Shown here piece after piece: positions 1-10,465 of a stretch of 64,000 nucleotides of DNA (position 1 is the stretch's first letter; each line of letters opens with the position of its first letter). The notes under the pieces were generated by a model that saw only the letters and a list, made by a program, of their open reading frames with translations, ran no database searches and was not told the origin of the DNA. The position numbers and the translations under genes are program-made. The DNA is from Malurus cyaneus samueli (Eukaryota; Chordata; Aves; Passeriformes; Maluridae): the NCBI GenBank assembly GCA_009741485.1, contig CM019219.1, forward strand, positions 31,302,369-31,366,368, in the 5' to 3' direction.

Positions 1-667
1 TCCGATTTCCCTGACGCTGCAGAACGAAACCGCTGCAATGAGAGCAGAATCCACCGGAGGTCATGGCAGGACCATTCCGAGCTCAGCCAAAGCAGGGTGC
101 AAAGAAGCCCCAAAACCCTTGGAGACCCCTCCCACCTTCATCCCTGGGCTCTGAATCCTTCGGGAATGTGATGTGCTGCGTTTTTGGTGGGGGAGAAAAA
201 AAAAAGCAAAAGCACGACCCAAAAAAGGGAACGGGATGATGTCTTTGCCGTCCTTTTCCCGGCGTGGGGAGGCGAGGTGAACGCGCAGCCCGGCCGCCGT
301 AGGCGCACGAGTGAGTGAGTGCGAGTAGAAATATGTATATGCGTGTGGGTGGGTGCTGATAGGACACACACAAATATATATATAAATATAAATAATATAT
401 TTTCCTTGAAGCGATCCTAGAAGGTCGGTTAGGGACCCTCGGATCGAGGGAGGGGCAGGGGCAGGGGCGAGGGCACCTGGGTGGAGGGCGCAGCACATCA
501 CATTCCCGAAGGATTCAGAGCCCAGGGATGAAGGTGGGAGGGGTCTCCAAGGGTTTTGGGGCTTCTTTGTGCACCCTGCTTTGGCTGAGCTCGGAATGGT
601 CCTGCCATGACCTCCGGTGGATTCTGCTCTCATTGCAGCGGTTTCGTTCTGCAGCGTCAGGGAAATC
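1..667. repeat. Inverted repeat P1 (fold-back at window edge)
   Basis: Bases 1-182 are the reverse complement of 491-667, essentially base for base. The loop 183-490 contains a poly-A stretch near 196-207, GT/CA-rich DNA and an AT-rich run near 375-400. The left arm is cut by the window start, so the palindrome probably extends beyond it. The loop recurs once more, inverted and noisy, at about 19720-20030. No gene is seen here. Confidence 0.9.
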
Positions 668-1324
668 GGGAGCGTGCGTATGGAGATGGCAAAAGTGCTG
701 ACAAAAGGCATTTCGGGAGCTGCTTTTCCCTGGGTCTGGTTTTGACCCAGGGCATTTCCTCCCAATTTTTGGGGTGTTTTTTATTTATTAATCCCAGCTC
801 CTGAAGCCCGTGCAGTGAGGGGAGTGTGTGTATATATCCCTGGATTTTCATGTGCTTCTCCCTAAGGAGCTTCCAGATGCTGATTTGGGATCTGAAAACA
901 GAGAATTGAACTAAAATGAATGTAAAGATTTATAAAACTTCAGTCTAGGACTGTAAAGGCAGCAGAGCAGCTGAGGGCAGGGTATTTTGGCTGAGGTGGA
1001 GGCCGGGAGCCTGGCTAGGATCTCGGATCCTGATGAACAAACTTTCCAGCTCTGCTTTCCAGCCGTTACCATTTTCGGACTCGCTCGGGGCTGCGTTTAC
1101 ATTCCTGGCCCCACTTCCCAGTGCCGGTTGATGCCATTTTCCTCCTTTTCCTGTGCCCTGCTGGTGTCCCCTACACTGATTTGGAGCAGCACGGCCACCG
1201 TGGATGGTGCTGAGTGTGGGCAACAGGTTGGGGTCCTAACTGGGGTCTCTGAGAGCCCCGATTCCAACCCAAATGGAGTGGGGGAAGGTGGGCAGGAGCC
1301 AGGCTGGGAAAGCAGGAGGTGTTC

Positions 1325-1690
1325 ATGTGAAGAGAAGGCTCCAGGGAGACCTCAGAGCCCCTTCCAGGGCCTGAAGGGTCTCCAGGAGAGCTGGAGAGGG
1401 ACTGGGGATAAGGGATGGAGGGACAGGACAAGGGGGAATGGTTTTAAACTGCCAGAAGGCAAGGATGGATTGGATATTGGGTATTGGGAATTGTTCCCTG
1501 GGAGGGTGGGCAGGCCCTGGCACAGGGTGCCCAGAGAAGCTGTGGCTGCCCCTGGATCCCTGGCAGTGCCCAAGGCCAGGCTGGACATTGGGGCTGGGAG
1601 CAGCCTGGGACAGTGGAATGGTGTCTGCCCATGCAGGGGGGTGGAATTAGCTGACTTTAAGGTCTCTTCCAGCCCCAAACATTCTCTCTC
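1325..1690 (+). mobile_element. CR1 non-LTR retroposon fragment, 3' end
   Basis: Matches the familiar avian CR1 3' region from memory: 'AGGCTCCAGGGAGACCTCA', 'GGGGGAATGGTTTTAAACTG', 'CCCAGAGAAGCTGTGGCTG' and finally 'TTTAAGGTCTCTTCCAG...CCAAACATTCT'. The terminal octamer repeats of CR1 are not preserved. No reverse-transcriptase reading frame is present. An inverted copy lies at about 17430-17810 as part of P2. Confidence 0.85.
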
Positions 1691-2049
1691 TGAGAGCTGA
1701 GCGGCCGCGGCTCCCTGCGGTCACCTCACACCGGGATCCCTCGCCCGGGCTTCCATCACACACACCCCTGTCTCCCATTTCTAGGAAGGAAAAGCACTTT
1801 CTGGCTTTGCCCCCAAAACTGCAAACCTGTCTGGGGTGGTGGCATCTGCCAGTCGCTCCCAACCCCTCTGGTTTGTCACCGGGAGACGATGGAAGGATCG
1901 GTGTGGTGGGGGACTGCCATGTGCTGGGCGTCCCCGAGGGGCTGTGGCCTTTGTGTCGGGCGGTCCCCGAGAGGACAGTGGCTGTGTTTGTGGGGTGCTG
2001 TGGCTGTGTTTGTGGGGTGCTGTGGTGGCGGCTGCCGCATGCTGGGGTC

Positions 2050-2560
2050 CCCGACGGCACAAGGGCCGTGTTTGGGGACTGAGGTGCCAGTGCCGCGGCC
2101 CGGGGGCGTCCCGGCGGTGCCGGGGGTGCACGGGGCGGTGCCGGGGGCGTGTCCCGGGGCGGTCCCGTACGCCCCTCGGCCCCGTCCTGGTGTCCGCCCC
2201 CGTCCTCCCCGCCGAGGCGCCGGCGGTCGGCGCGGCCGCGGGGCTGCGCTCCCGCCACCGCTCCCGCCCCCCATGGGGCGCCCGACGGCGCGGCCGGCCC
2301 GGCGCGGGAGCTGACCCGGAGCCCCCAGGTACCGTATCCCCGCCCAGACCGGCCATCCCCCTCTCGTTCTTCCCCCCGACCCCCGGGACCGGCATTCTCC
2401 CCGCTCCGACCCCCGGGACCGGGCATCGTGCCCCGCTCCGCGCCGCATCCCGGTCCCGGGCATCCTCCCGCCACCCGGGGCCGAGCATTACCGGGACCGC
2501 GCATCCGCCCCCCGGGACCGGCTGCCCCTCTCATCCCCTCCCGGGGGTGGTGGGGGTTCG
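2050..2560 (+). promoter_or_regulatory. PALD1: CpG-island promoter with candidate untranslated first exon of PALD1
   Basis: A very GC- and CpG-dense block lies about 6 kb upstream of the coding start. A good donor context (CCCCCAG|GTACCG) occurs at 2328/2329. I infer that a non-coding first exon ends at 2328 and is spliced to coding exon 1 near 8400. A distant non-coding first exon in a CpG island is usual for vertebrate genes of this kind. No transcript evidence is available. The inverted copy near 16500-17060 is badly scrambled. Confidence 0.5.
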
Positions 2561-4589
2561 TTTCCCGGCCCCGTGCGGTGGGAAAGGGATGGAAAGGACA
2601 GGAGGGTGGCCCCTCGCCTCCCAGCAGCGCCCCGGGCTGTTTGTGATGGGCACCGGGGGGAGCTGGGTGTGTCCCCCCCGAGCCAAGGCAGGAGGGACAA
2701 TGCGGGAAGGCTCATTTGCCCCGGGAGCACAGACCCCGCAGCGTGGCCATGAGGGTTTATCCGGAGCCAGCGCCGGGTTTATCCGGAGCAGCTTCAAACC
2801 TCTGGAGAATAGATGGATCGCTGGTTTTGAGGCCCAGCGCCCGCCCCGCGGGTGGCATCCTCCCACCTCTCCTGCCTTTGCAGCTGTGTTTCCTATTTAA
2901 AAGGGGTTTTTCTCTCCCTCTCTTTGCCTGGAAGCCAGCCCCACCGGGCTGGGAGCCCAGGACGGCTGCGGGCTGTGGCTCGAGTCCCCCAAAGCGAGGT
3001 TTGGGATTCGCGTCTCTTGGCCGCTCCCTTGCATCCCTAAAAGCCGGCTGTGCTGCGGGGGAAGGCGGGAGGGCTCCCTGCCGGGAGGATGAAGGTGGAG
3101 GAGGAAGAGGAGCAGATGCAAACCCAAACCGACTTGTGGGGTTCGGCTCTGCCGCCTCCCGTTTAGGGAGCACAAGAAAAGCGGGAAGCCCGGGATGGGT
3201 TTCCCTCTGGCACGTGTAAGGGATGGATGGCGGGACCGGGTCACCCTCGCTGCCCTGGAGGGTGTCCTGGGAGCAAGGCTTCCTGCTCCCTCTGAGCTCC
3301 TGCCCAGCTTCTCGGGGCTGAAAACTTGCAGAAACCTCATCCAGGCTGCGTTTCCGATGGCTGCCGGACTTTTCCGGAGCTCTTCCCCTGCCCTTTCCGC
3401 GGTGCATCCTCTTGGTGCCGGGGCGGCGAGCACCCCCTGGTCTTCCCGCAGCGCTCCTGGCCGTGGCACCGCCACACCCCGAGCCTTGTCCCGCTTGTTT
3501 GCCTCCCCCCGAATGCGAGAAAGCGGCTGTTTTTGGGGTGGCTGGGCTGGGGGCAGGCAGGCACTGCCTGAGGAGGAGGCAGACAGGCAGCGGTGGTGGG
3601 ACATTTCCTTCCTGGAAGGCAGGAAGTGATTATGTCTTTGCACGAATGACACCGAGCCTAAAAATAACGGTCAGGTCTCTGTTGCGAGCAAAACTCCCCT
3701 GGGATTTGCTCGATTTTTGCATTATTTATGAAGGGAGCGGGGCAAGGGGGGCGGGGAGGAGATCCTGGGAGCGTGAGCTCCGTGTCCTGCTGCATCCCAA
3801 ACCGCGGTGCTGGCGCGCATAAGGTGCCGCTTGTCCTGGGAAAGGTGTGGTCCGCGGCAGATTCCGGCGTGGAAAGGCGGCCCCGCGCAAATGGAGCCGT
3901 CCCGCTGCTCCGGCAGCTTTCCCCCCGCTGGGAGGGGAGCCGCGGTTTGCTATGAATAGCGCAAATCATAGCCCTCGCCTTCCCAAAACGCCCCGTCCGG
4001 CTCCGCGTGGCGCTGGCCGGGCTGGCCTTGGAGCGGGGAGCTGTGCTGGGGGGCCAGCCTGGGTTCCCCAGCCTTGGGGACACCCTCTGTCCTCTGCCAG
4101 CTGGAGGAGGGTGACACCACAGAGCCTCCGTCGGGGAAAACCTGGCGGGTCTGATTTGGGTGTGGGGCTGTGCTGCTTCCTGGGAATGTTTGGCGTTTGA
4201 CAAAAGCTTTGCCCGCAGGCCGTTAGTCTCTTTAGAGATGCCCCCAGCTTTTATCTTCGTGTTTTATGGCTTTTTGTTTTTTTGTTTTTTGTTTTTTTTT
4301 CCCCCTTTGTGCTGCTGAAAGGAAACCCTTCAGCCAGTGTGCTCACAGACCTTGAAACCCCTGGCTGTGCACTGGAGGCACAGCTGGCAGCGCTGGCGCT
4401 TCCCACTCAGGGCTTTGTTCCTCTTTCCACTTCTGCTCATTGAGAAAACCCTTCACTTCATCTGCTGCCTGCCCAAAAAGGAGGAGGACTTTTTTTGGAT
4501 GCCCAGGGACTGGTGGGAGGTGTGAGGGAACCTGCCAAGGGGCCTTAAAAATTGGGAGGTGTGAGGCAGCAGTTACAGGTGGGCTCTCT

Positions 4590-4735
4590 GCAAAATCAGG
4601 GAGCCACTGAGCGGTTTGGAAAGGATCTTAAAGGTCACCTTATTGCATGGCAGGGACACCTTCCACTATCCCAAGTTGCTCCAAGCCCCATCCAATCCTT
4701 CCAGGACCTTAATTCCTCCCACCCTGTGCTTAGCA
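4590..4735 (-). mobile_element. CR1 fragment, antisense
   Basis: The plus strand reads the complement of a CR1 3' end: 'GAGCGGTTTGGAAAGGATC', 'TTAAAGGTCACC', 'CATGGCAGGGACACCTTCC' and 'TTGCTCCAAGCCCCATCCA'. It is short and diverged. Its inverted P2 copy is near 14440-14600. Confidence 0.75.
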
Positions 4736-6139
4736 AGGAAGATCAATAATGGTGATTAATAAAGCAAAGCAGGTTTGAGGGGAAGGGGAAGCTTGGGTAC
4801 CATTCCCAATGAGTGCCAGCATCCTCCTCATCACTGGTCACCTCCATGACAAGGAGGAGTTGTCACCCCCAACTGATCCTGGCCTGGCTGGGAAATACCA
4901 CTGGACTTTCTAGGAAATGCTGCTTATTTAATTTTATTTTTGGCTGTCGCTGCTGGCTCTCTGAGGAGCTTGTGAGGATGGAGGCTGGTCATTTTTGCTC
5001 CTTCGAAGATATCAATAAATCAGTCAAGGCTTGTAAAAGCAGAGCTGTCTGCTGCAGAGCTGCCTTCCCAGGGCCTTTTCCTGCTCGTGGCCAAACGCTT
5101 TTGGGTTGATTTGATTTTTATTTCTGGTGGGTGGACAGCACGTTCTGAACAAGCCATGGCTTAATGTGTTATTTCTCACCTTTCCTTTTTGTTTTGTGAT
5201 GTTTTTGAGAAGCTGCCATGCTTCCTTCCGGCATCACCTGGAACAACAGGAGCCTGGTTCCCAGGACACCTCCCAGCACAGGCAGGCTCTCCCAGGCTCT
5301 CTGTTGTTTAATTTCCACTGTGTTTTTTTTGGTTTTTTTATAAAGAGGGTTAAAGAGCACGCCAGGGCGGGAGGCTCGGCTCCAGCACTTCCTCCAGGCT
5401 CCGGTGATGCCCCTCCGGCTGCACAGAGCTTCCTGCTGGCCCGTGGTGTTTCCTGCCTCCCTGCTTGGCTCAGCACTGCCCCAGGGGTGCCCCTCAACCC
5501 CTCGAGGGTTCATCCACGCTGAAAAGCTGCAGGGGCTGCCCCTCTCCGGGGAAGGCTGGATGCATCAGGAGGATGCTGCCATTGCTGCTGCCCCTTCCCA
5601 AAGGGCTTTGCTTTTCGTTTGGGAGAGCTTTAAAAGCCATGAAAGACCTCGAGGATGCACAGAAGGAGATTTATTTGATTTATTTCCTGCTGACAATGAG
5701 GCAGCCGGGCAAGCACACGCTTCCTCCTCGGCGCAGGGGCCGGGGCAGATGCATCCTGCAGCTCCAGGCCGGCCGCCTCCCGCTATATTTAGTCCATTGT
5801 TTGCTCCAGCTTTGAGTCCCTGCCAGCTCCCCAGGTGTGGGAATAACCTCTGTGCCGGGTGGAGGGCGAGAAGAGGTGGAAACATTGAGGGCTGAGCTCT
5901 GAGCATCACGACTTCTTCCACACGGGATCGTTTGGGATGCTCAAATGGAATTTTGGGGATGCTCCCAGTGCTGCTGGTGGCTCCTCTGGCATTCCCAGGC
6001 TTGGCAGGGCTGGGTGTTCTGGAACAGGTTCTGGAGGGGAAGGGAAGACCTTTGCCTTGCTGATGGCTAATGCCATAAAATAAAATCATCATAATCATCA
6101 TAAAATCCACGTGGATTTCTTCCCAGCATGCTGACTTTG

Positions 6140-6315
6140 GATCGTGGAATCCCAGAGTGGTTTGGGGTGGGAAGGACCCTGGATCCCACTTTGTTCAACC
6201 CTCCTGCTGTGTGCAGGGCACCTCCCACCACACCAGGTTGCTCCAAGCTCTGTCCAGCCTTGAACACTTCCAGGGGTGGGGCATGCACAGCTTCTCTGGG
6301 CATCTTCTTCCAGCT
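6140..6315 (-). mobile_element. CR1 fragment, antisense
   Basis: The plus strand shows 'GAGTGGTTTGGGGTGGGAAG', 'CACCAGGTTGCTCCAAGC', 'CAGCCTTGAACACTTCCAG' and 'CACAGCTTCTCTGGGCATC', the complement of a CR1 3' portion. The inverted copy is near 12950-13095. Confidence 0.85.
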
Positions 6316-8407
6316 CAGGAACTTCTCTCAGTGTTTGCTGTGCCCAGCTACAGGGAAAAGACTGATTTTTGGGCTAATCCAGAGCCCTTTGGTGGGCTGT
6401 TCCCTGCCAGGCTGCTCCCTGGATTCCCGCTTCCCTCGGCTGGCTTCATTGCATCTCTTCCTGTCACAGCCACCAGCAAAATTTTCAGCCCAGACCATTT
6501 AATCTGTTTTCCTGGGATGGTGTTTTGCTTCCCTGCCCATCCCAGTCCGTGTCCCAGCTTGCAGAGTGGGCACTGGGGGGGAGGGTGTGTAAACCTTCTT
6601 GCTTCCATCAGCTGCAGCAATTCCAGTACACAGCTGCTCCCAGTATGGATAACACCAGCGCTTCCCTCTGCTTGGGGATTTTTAGAGCAGTTCCCGTGGC
6701 TTCCCCGAGCACCCACTTTGGGTTATTTTGGCACTTATCTTGCTCAGTTTTGCCTGCCCAAGCGAGTCGTGGAAGAAGCTGAGATGCGATTTCCTCTCTC
6801 CATTCATTTTGTGGTTTGAAAGGCAATTTCCAAATCTGCCCGGCGTCTTTTATGCCTGTTATTTCTTGGCGTGGCTTGTCGGGAAAAGAAAATGTCCCCG
6901 GGGGATTTAGGGTGAAGGTGGGTGTCTGGGGATGGGGAGAAGGACAAAGAAAATACAGAAGCTGCCTGCTTCGAAACTGGGAGTGGAATCCCCATCCTCC
7001 AACAATCTGGAGGGATTGATCCAGCTCACCGTTGAAAAGATGCACCCAATTCTGAGCAAAATCAGGGAAAAAAGCATCCTGGCTGGCTGCCCCATTCTTT
7101 CTTGCTCTCCAAAACCACGAGCGCCTGCTCTGAAACGCTCAAAACGTCCTTTTTTTTTTTGCCCTTACGACGTTTACGTGAAAGAAACGCTCAAGAGGAC
7201 TTGAAGAAACGTCCTCCTCAGTGCAGCGTTTCAGCACTGGCCCGAAACAGCTGCTTTTAGTTTTTTTTTTGCCCCCGCTCCCTGCTCTTACGTGTAAAAG
7301 AAACCAGGCTGCCTAATGGTGCAGAAAATTCACAGTAGAGCAACAAGTTTTCCGCGGAGCGGCGAAGGAAGATGGGGAGGAGGGGAGAATGTGTGCCTGG
7401 GTACGACCGCCTGGAAATAGCACATTTTCCGCAGGCTTTTCCCCCTTCCACCCGCCCCAACTCGAAGCATTCGCAGCTGCTGGGGGCATCGCATTCCCTG
7501 CGATTGCAGCAAGGGGTTGATACTCCTGTAAGGCGGAGAGGAGCAGCTGTAGGATTTTTAGGGCTGGGTTCCCGGCGCTGAGCAGGTACTGCCCCCGGGG
7601 TTATTCCCATGCAGCACAAAGCGGATTTTACCGGGCACCGTCTCGTTAGGAGAGGGCAGAGCTTTTGTCTTTTCCCAGGCTGCCCCTTTGGCATCTCAGG
7701 CTTCGCTGGGAAGCCAGGATCCGGCCCCGGCTGGCGCAGACAGTCGGCTCATTGTCCCGGAGCGCTCGAGTGTGGCGGGATGCTCCTGGCCGCCGCCAGG
7801 GCCGGCCCTTTGCATTCCGTGTGCGGGGACACAGCGGGGGCTGCTTTCGGGGTCCCCCGGGTGCTCCCCTGGGATGGGGATAACCCTTCTTTAAAGGCAG
7901 CGTCCAGGCGTGCTCCTACACCCTGCATGACCAGCGATGCGCGTTCTCCGAGAGTTTTCCGTGCGGGGAGGGAGCCTGGAGTGGTTTGTGGGTGCTGGGA
8001 AAGCCGGGATGAGGCTCAGGCTGCGCTGCCCAGTCCCTGCTCGCTGCCACGTGCTGACTCGGCAGATTTTAGGGAGCGGATCCAGCATTTTGCCCGGTTC
8101 CCCCCGCCTCCCTCCTCAGCCCTAGTTTCACCTCCCTGACGGAGCGAGCTGCATGGCAGGCAGGCAGGCAGGAAGAAAGCCTTTTGTGGGAGCGGGAGGG
8201 AAAGGGCTGGCTTAGCGTTCCTTCCCCGGCCGGCTGTCGGGAGGGGGTTGCCCCGTGCCTGCCCGGGATTTTCCCGTCCTAAATCACCAGCGGCTGAAAA
8301 ATAAATTCCTCCTCCGTTTTTTACGTTTCCCCTCCCTCCTTATTTTTAATTTTTTTTTTCCTTCCCTCTCTGCTGCCTGCCTGTCCCGGCGCAGCTGCCC
8401 ACGGGTG

Positions 8408-8592
8408 ATGGGTACGACGGCCAGCGCGGCGCAGCAGGCGGTGTCGGCATCGCCCCTGGAGAGCCGGGCGCCGGGAGACGGCAGCATGGAGGACCAGCAC
8501 TCGCTCAGCATCCACTCCTTCCAGACCCTGGGGCTCCACAACAGCAAGGCCAAGTCCATCATCACCAACAAAGTGGCGCCCGTGGTCATCAC
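8408..8592 (+). CDS. PALD1: PALD1 coding exon 1 (N-terminus)
   Basis: Encodes residues 1-61 plus two bases of codon 62, beginning MGTTAS and ending in VAPVVI(T). I chose this ATG because it matches the paladin N-terminus as I know it and gives MGxxxS, a consensus for N-myristoylation after Met removal. The upstream in-frame ATG at 8255 lies in a T-rich, intron-like sequence. The exon is followed by a strong donor (GTAAGT, 8593). Paladin is a cytosolic protein with two CX5R motifs, strongly expressed in endothelium and reported to act on phosphoinositides. The fatty-acylated N-terminus would explain membrane association, which is an inference. A frameshifted inverted copy lies at about 10673-10853. 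Confidence 0.93.
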
Positions 8593-8708
8593 GTAAGTGC
8601 TCGGCAGCCGCTTGCCAAAATAGAAAAAATCCTGTTTTTCTCAGCCCTCTTCCCTAAATACTGTTTTTTTTTCCTCGATCTTGACCCATCTGCTTGTGGA
8701 TCTTGCAG

Positions 8709-8772
8709 GTACAACTGCAGGGAGGAATTCCAGATCCACGATGACCTGCTGAAGGCCAACTACACTGTGGGA
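8709..8772 (+). CDS. PALD1: PALD1 coding exon 2, 5' part (broken)
   Basis: The acceptor TTGCAG precedes 8709. The exon continues the phase of exon 1 and reads [22 protein letters not shown]. Homology to paladin then stops at 8772. The missing 3' part of the same exon (RISEATLEHYLVQ, with a proper donor) is at 28193-28237. Both breakpoints share the six bases GTGGGA. In place here the frame would run into intronic DNA (MPHTQDA...) that belongs upstream of the TCCA array. The joined exon would be 109 bases, making 98 codons with exon 1. Confidence 0.85.
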
Positions 8773-8936
8773 ATGCCCCACACCCAGGATGCGCCACCTG
8801 TTGTCCTGTCCTTTCTGCTCCATCCTTTGAGCAAAAGGCAGATGCCACCCACCCCTCCATGCCAGGGCATGGCTGTCACCTCCATCCCAGCCACAGATGG
8901 GAGAGACCTGGCTGTCCAGGGAGCTGCTGGGGTGTC

Positions 8937-9747
8937 CATCCATCCATCCATCCATCCATCCATCCATCCATCCATCCATCATCCATCCTTCCATCCCATT
9001 CCCCTCCATCCATCCATCCATCCTCCATCCATCCATCCATCCATCCATCCATCCATCCATCACTCCACCCATCCTCCATCCACCCATCCATCCATCCATT
9101 CATCCATCCCTGTCCATCCATTTCATCCATCCATCCATCCATCCATCCATCCATCCATCCATCCATCCTCCATCCGTCCCTCTGTCCATCCCTCCCTCCA
9201 TCCCTCCATGCCATCCTCCATCCATCCATCCACCCATCCATCCATCCATCCATCCAATCCATCCACCCATCCATCCATCCATCCATCCATCATCCATCAT
9301 CATCATCACCATCCATCCATCCAATCCATCCTCCCTCCATCCATCATCCCGTCCATCCATCCATCCATCCATCCATCCATCCATCCATCCATCCCTCCTC
9401 CATCCATCCATCCATCACCATCATCCATCCATCCATCCATCCTCCTTCCATCCTCCATCCATCCCTCCATCCATCCATCCATCCATCCATCCATCCATCC
9501 ATCCATCCATCCATCCACCCTGTCCATCCATTCATCCATCCATCCATCATCCATCCTCCATCCATCCATCCATCCATCCATCCATCCATCCATCCATCAT
9601 CCATCCACCCATCCATCCCTGTCCATCCATCCATCATCCATCCTTCCATCCATCCATCCATCCTCCATCCATCCATCCATCCATCCATCATCCACCATCC
9701 CCATCCATCCATCCATCCACCATCCATCCATCCATCCATCCATCCCT
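8937..9747 (+). repeat. TCCA tetranucleotide array
   Basis: About 800 bases of (ATCC/TCCA)n with interspersed variants such as CATCATCC, TCCATTCATC and CCATCCCTCC. The array ends about 20 bases before the acceptor of exon 7, so it merges into that splice site's pyrimidine tract. Because the unit is four bases, all three frames read through as (IHPS)n-like peptides; those are not genes. The inverted copy (GGAT, 40205-41045) differs in variant pattern. Confidence 0.97.
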
Positions 9748-9768
9748 TCACCCCGTGTCCCCTCCCAG

Positions 9769-9917
9769 GAGAGCCCCAGCCTGCTGCTGCGGGACCCCGG
9801 CCGACCCCCGCCCGCGCTGCTCTTTGGCTGTCAGACCGGCGTGGGCAGGACCAACCTGGCCATGGCCATGGGCACCCTGATCCTCCACCACCACCGAGGA
9901 GCCGCCCACAAGCCCGA
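9769..9917 (+). CDS. PALD1: PALD1 coding exon 7 (first CX5R motif)
   Basis: Reads [20 protein letters not shown], then CQTGVGRTN, then a segment rich in small and hydrophobic residues ending [10 protein letters not shown] plus two bases. It is flanked by CCTCCCAG and the donor [15 protein letters not shown] is the first CX5R P-loop-like signature (cysteine at about residue 310 of the reconstructed protein). Cysteine and arginine are both present, but the preceding residue is Gly rather than the classical His, as expected for paladin, which is regarded as an atypical member of the phosphatase family. The inverted noisy copy is 40050-40190. Confidence 0.93.
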
Positions 9918-9998
9918 GTAAGTAGGTCTGGTCCCGGGACGGGACTGGCGGAATCCCTGTCCCCCTGGGACCAGTTCCATTTCCTTCTCTCGCTGCAG

Positions 9999-10095
9999 CT
10001 TCCCCCACCTGCCTAAAACATCTCCCAGGGACAGGCTCCGGGTCATCCAGGCCTTCGTGGAGACGGTGCCCAAAGGCCAGCAGATAGTGGAGGAG
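9999..10095 (+). CDS. PALD1: PALD1 coding exon 8
   Basis: 97 bases between CTGCAG and GTGAGG. It completes a split codon (GA|C, Asp) from exon 7 and reads [20 protein letters not shown], ending [12 protein letters not shown]. This matches the segment after the first CX5R motif of paladin (VIQ-F--VP-G---VEE). The inverted copy at 39872-39968 has the same length. Confidence 0.9.
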
Positions 10096-10191
10096 GTGAG
10101 GGGTGCTGCTGGTGGGGTGGCTGAGAGGGAGGGGTGACGTTTTCCCCCGATCCCGGGCTTATGGAGTGATTTGCCACTCACTCCTCCCCAG

Positions 10192-10296
10192 GTGGACGGT
10201 GCCATCGCCTCCTGCTCGGAGATGCATGACATGAGGGAAGCCATCTACGAGAACAAGAAGAAGCTGGAAGGGATCGGGGAGGATTATCAGATCCAG
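10192..10296 (+). CDS. PALD1: PALD1 coding exon 9
   Basis: 35 codons between CCCCAG and GTAAGC: VDGAIASCSEMHDMREAIYE, then NKKKLEGIGEDYQIQ. It resembles the helical linker of paladin between the first phosphatase-like domain and the ERYFYLI helix. The next exon in gene order is not here but at 31122. The noisy inverted copy is 39677-39775 (about 99 bases, so frameshifted). Confidence 0.9.
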
Positions 10297-10465
10297 GTAA
10301 GCAGAGGATTGCTCGGACACCGGCCATCGCCACCAGGAAATTTATTGAGCTGTTTTTGCGCCGGGACGAGAAGAATGTAAATTCTGGAAACCCAAAGCTT
10401 CCTGTGAGCTGGAGATTTCCCAGCTATGTGAAACCTGGAAGGTTGTGGAGCGTCTCTTTCTTTTC

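Larger units (their letters stand above)
2561..8399 (+). other. Putative PALD1 intron 1, non-coding, with CR1 pieces
   Basis: No exon is recognised here. The stretch contains two antisense CR1 fragments, T-rich homopolymers (near 4270-4310 and 7148-7160) and a non-repetitive block at 3640-4000. That block has a MEF2-like site (CTAAAAATAA, 3659-3668) and the motif CGCAAATCATAG near 3960. A CACGTG E-box lies near 8048. The region ends in a pyrimidine-rich tract leading into coding exon 1. Confidence 0.6.
560..8772 (+). repeat. Left arm of inverted repeat P2 (PALD1 5' region, cleaner copy)
   Basis: This arm holds the promoter region, a long intron, coding exon 1 and the first part of exon 2 in the sense direction. 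The same series of landmarks (CR1 pieces, CpG-rich block, exon 1, exon 2) recurs in reverse order and on the opposite strand at 10466-18575. This copy keeps exon 1 open and its splice sites intact, while the other copy has scattered one- and two-base indels. Confidence 0.9.
8773..10465 (+). repeat. Loop of inverted repeat P2 (TCCA array and exons 7-9)
   Basis: This segment separates the two P2 arms and belongs further down the gene. It contains the 3' end of an intron, a TCCA array, exons 7, 8 and 9 and the start of the following intron. It recurs inverted at 39520-41180. That copy continues past the point equivalent to 8773 into different DNA (41180-41326), showing that 8772/8773 is a junction and not native sequence. 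Confidence 0.85.

Noticed and set aside
8767..10016. Long open frames of 327-385 codons over the TCCA array (IHPS repeats)
   Set aside because: A four-base repeat without stops is open in every frame. The frames have no promoter, no conserved flanks, and run into PALD1 exon 7 only by chance.
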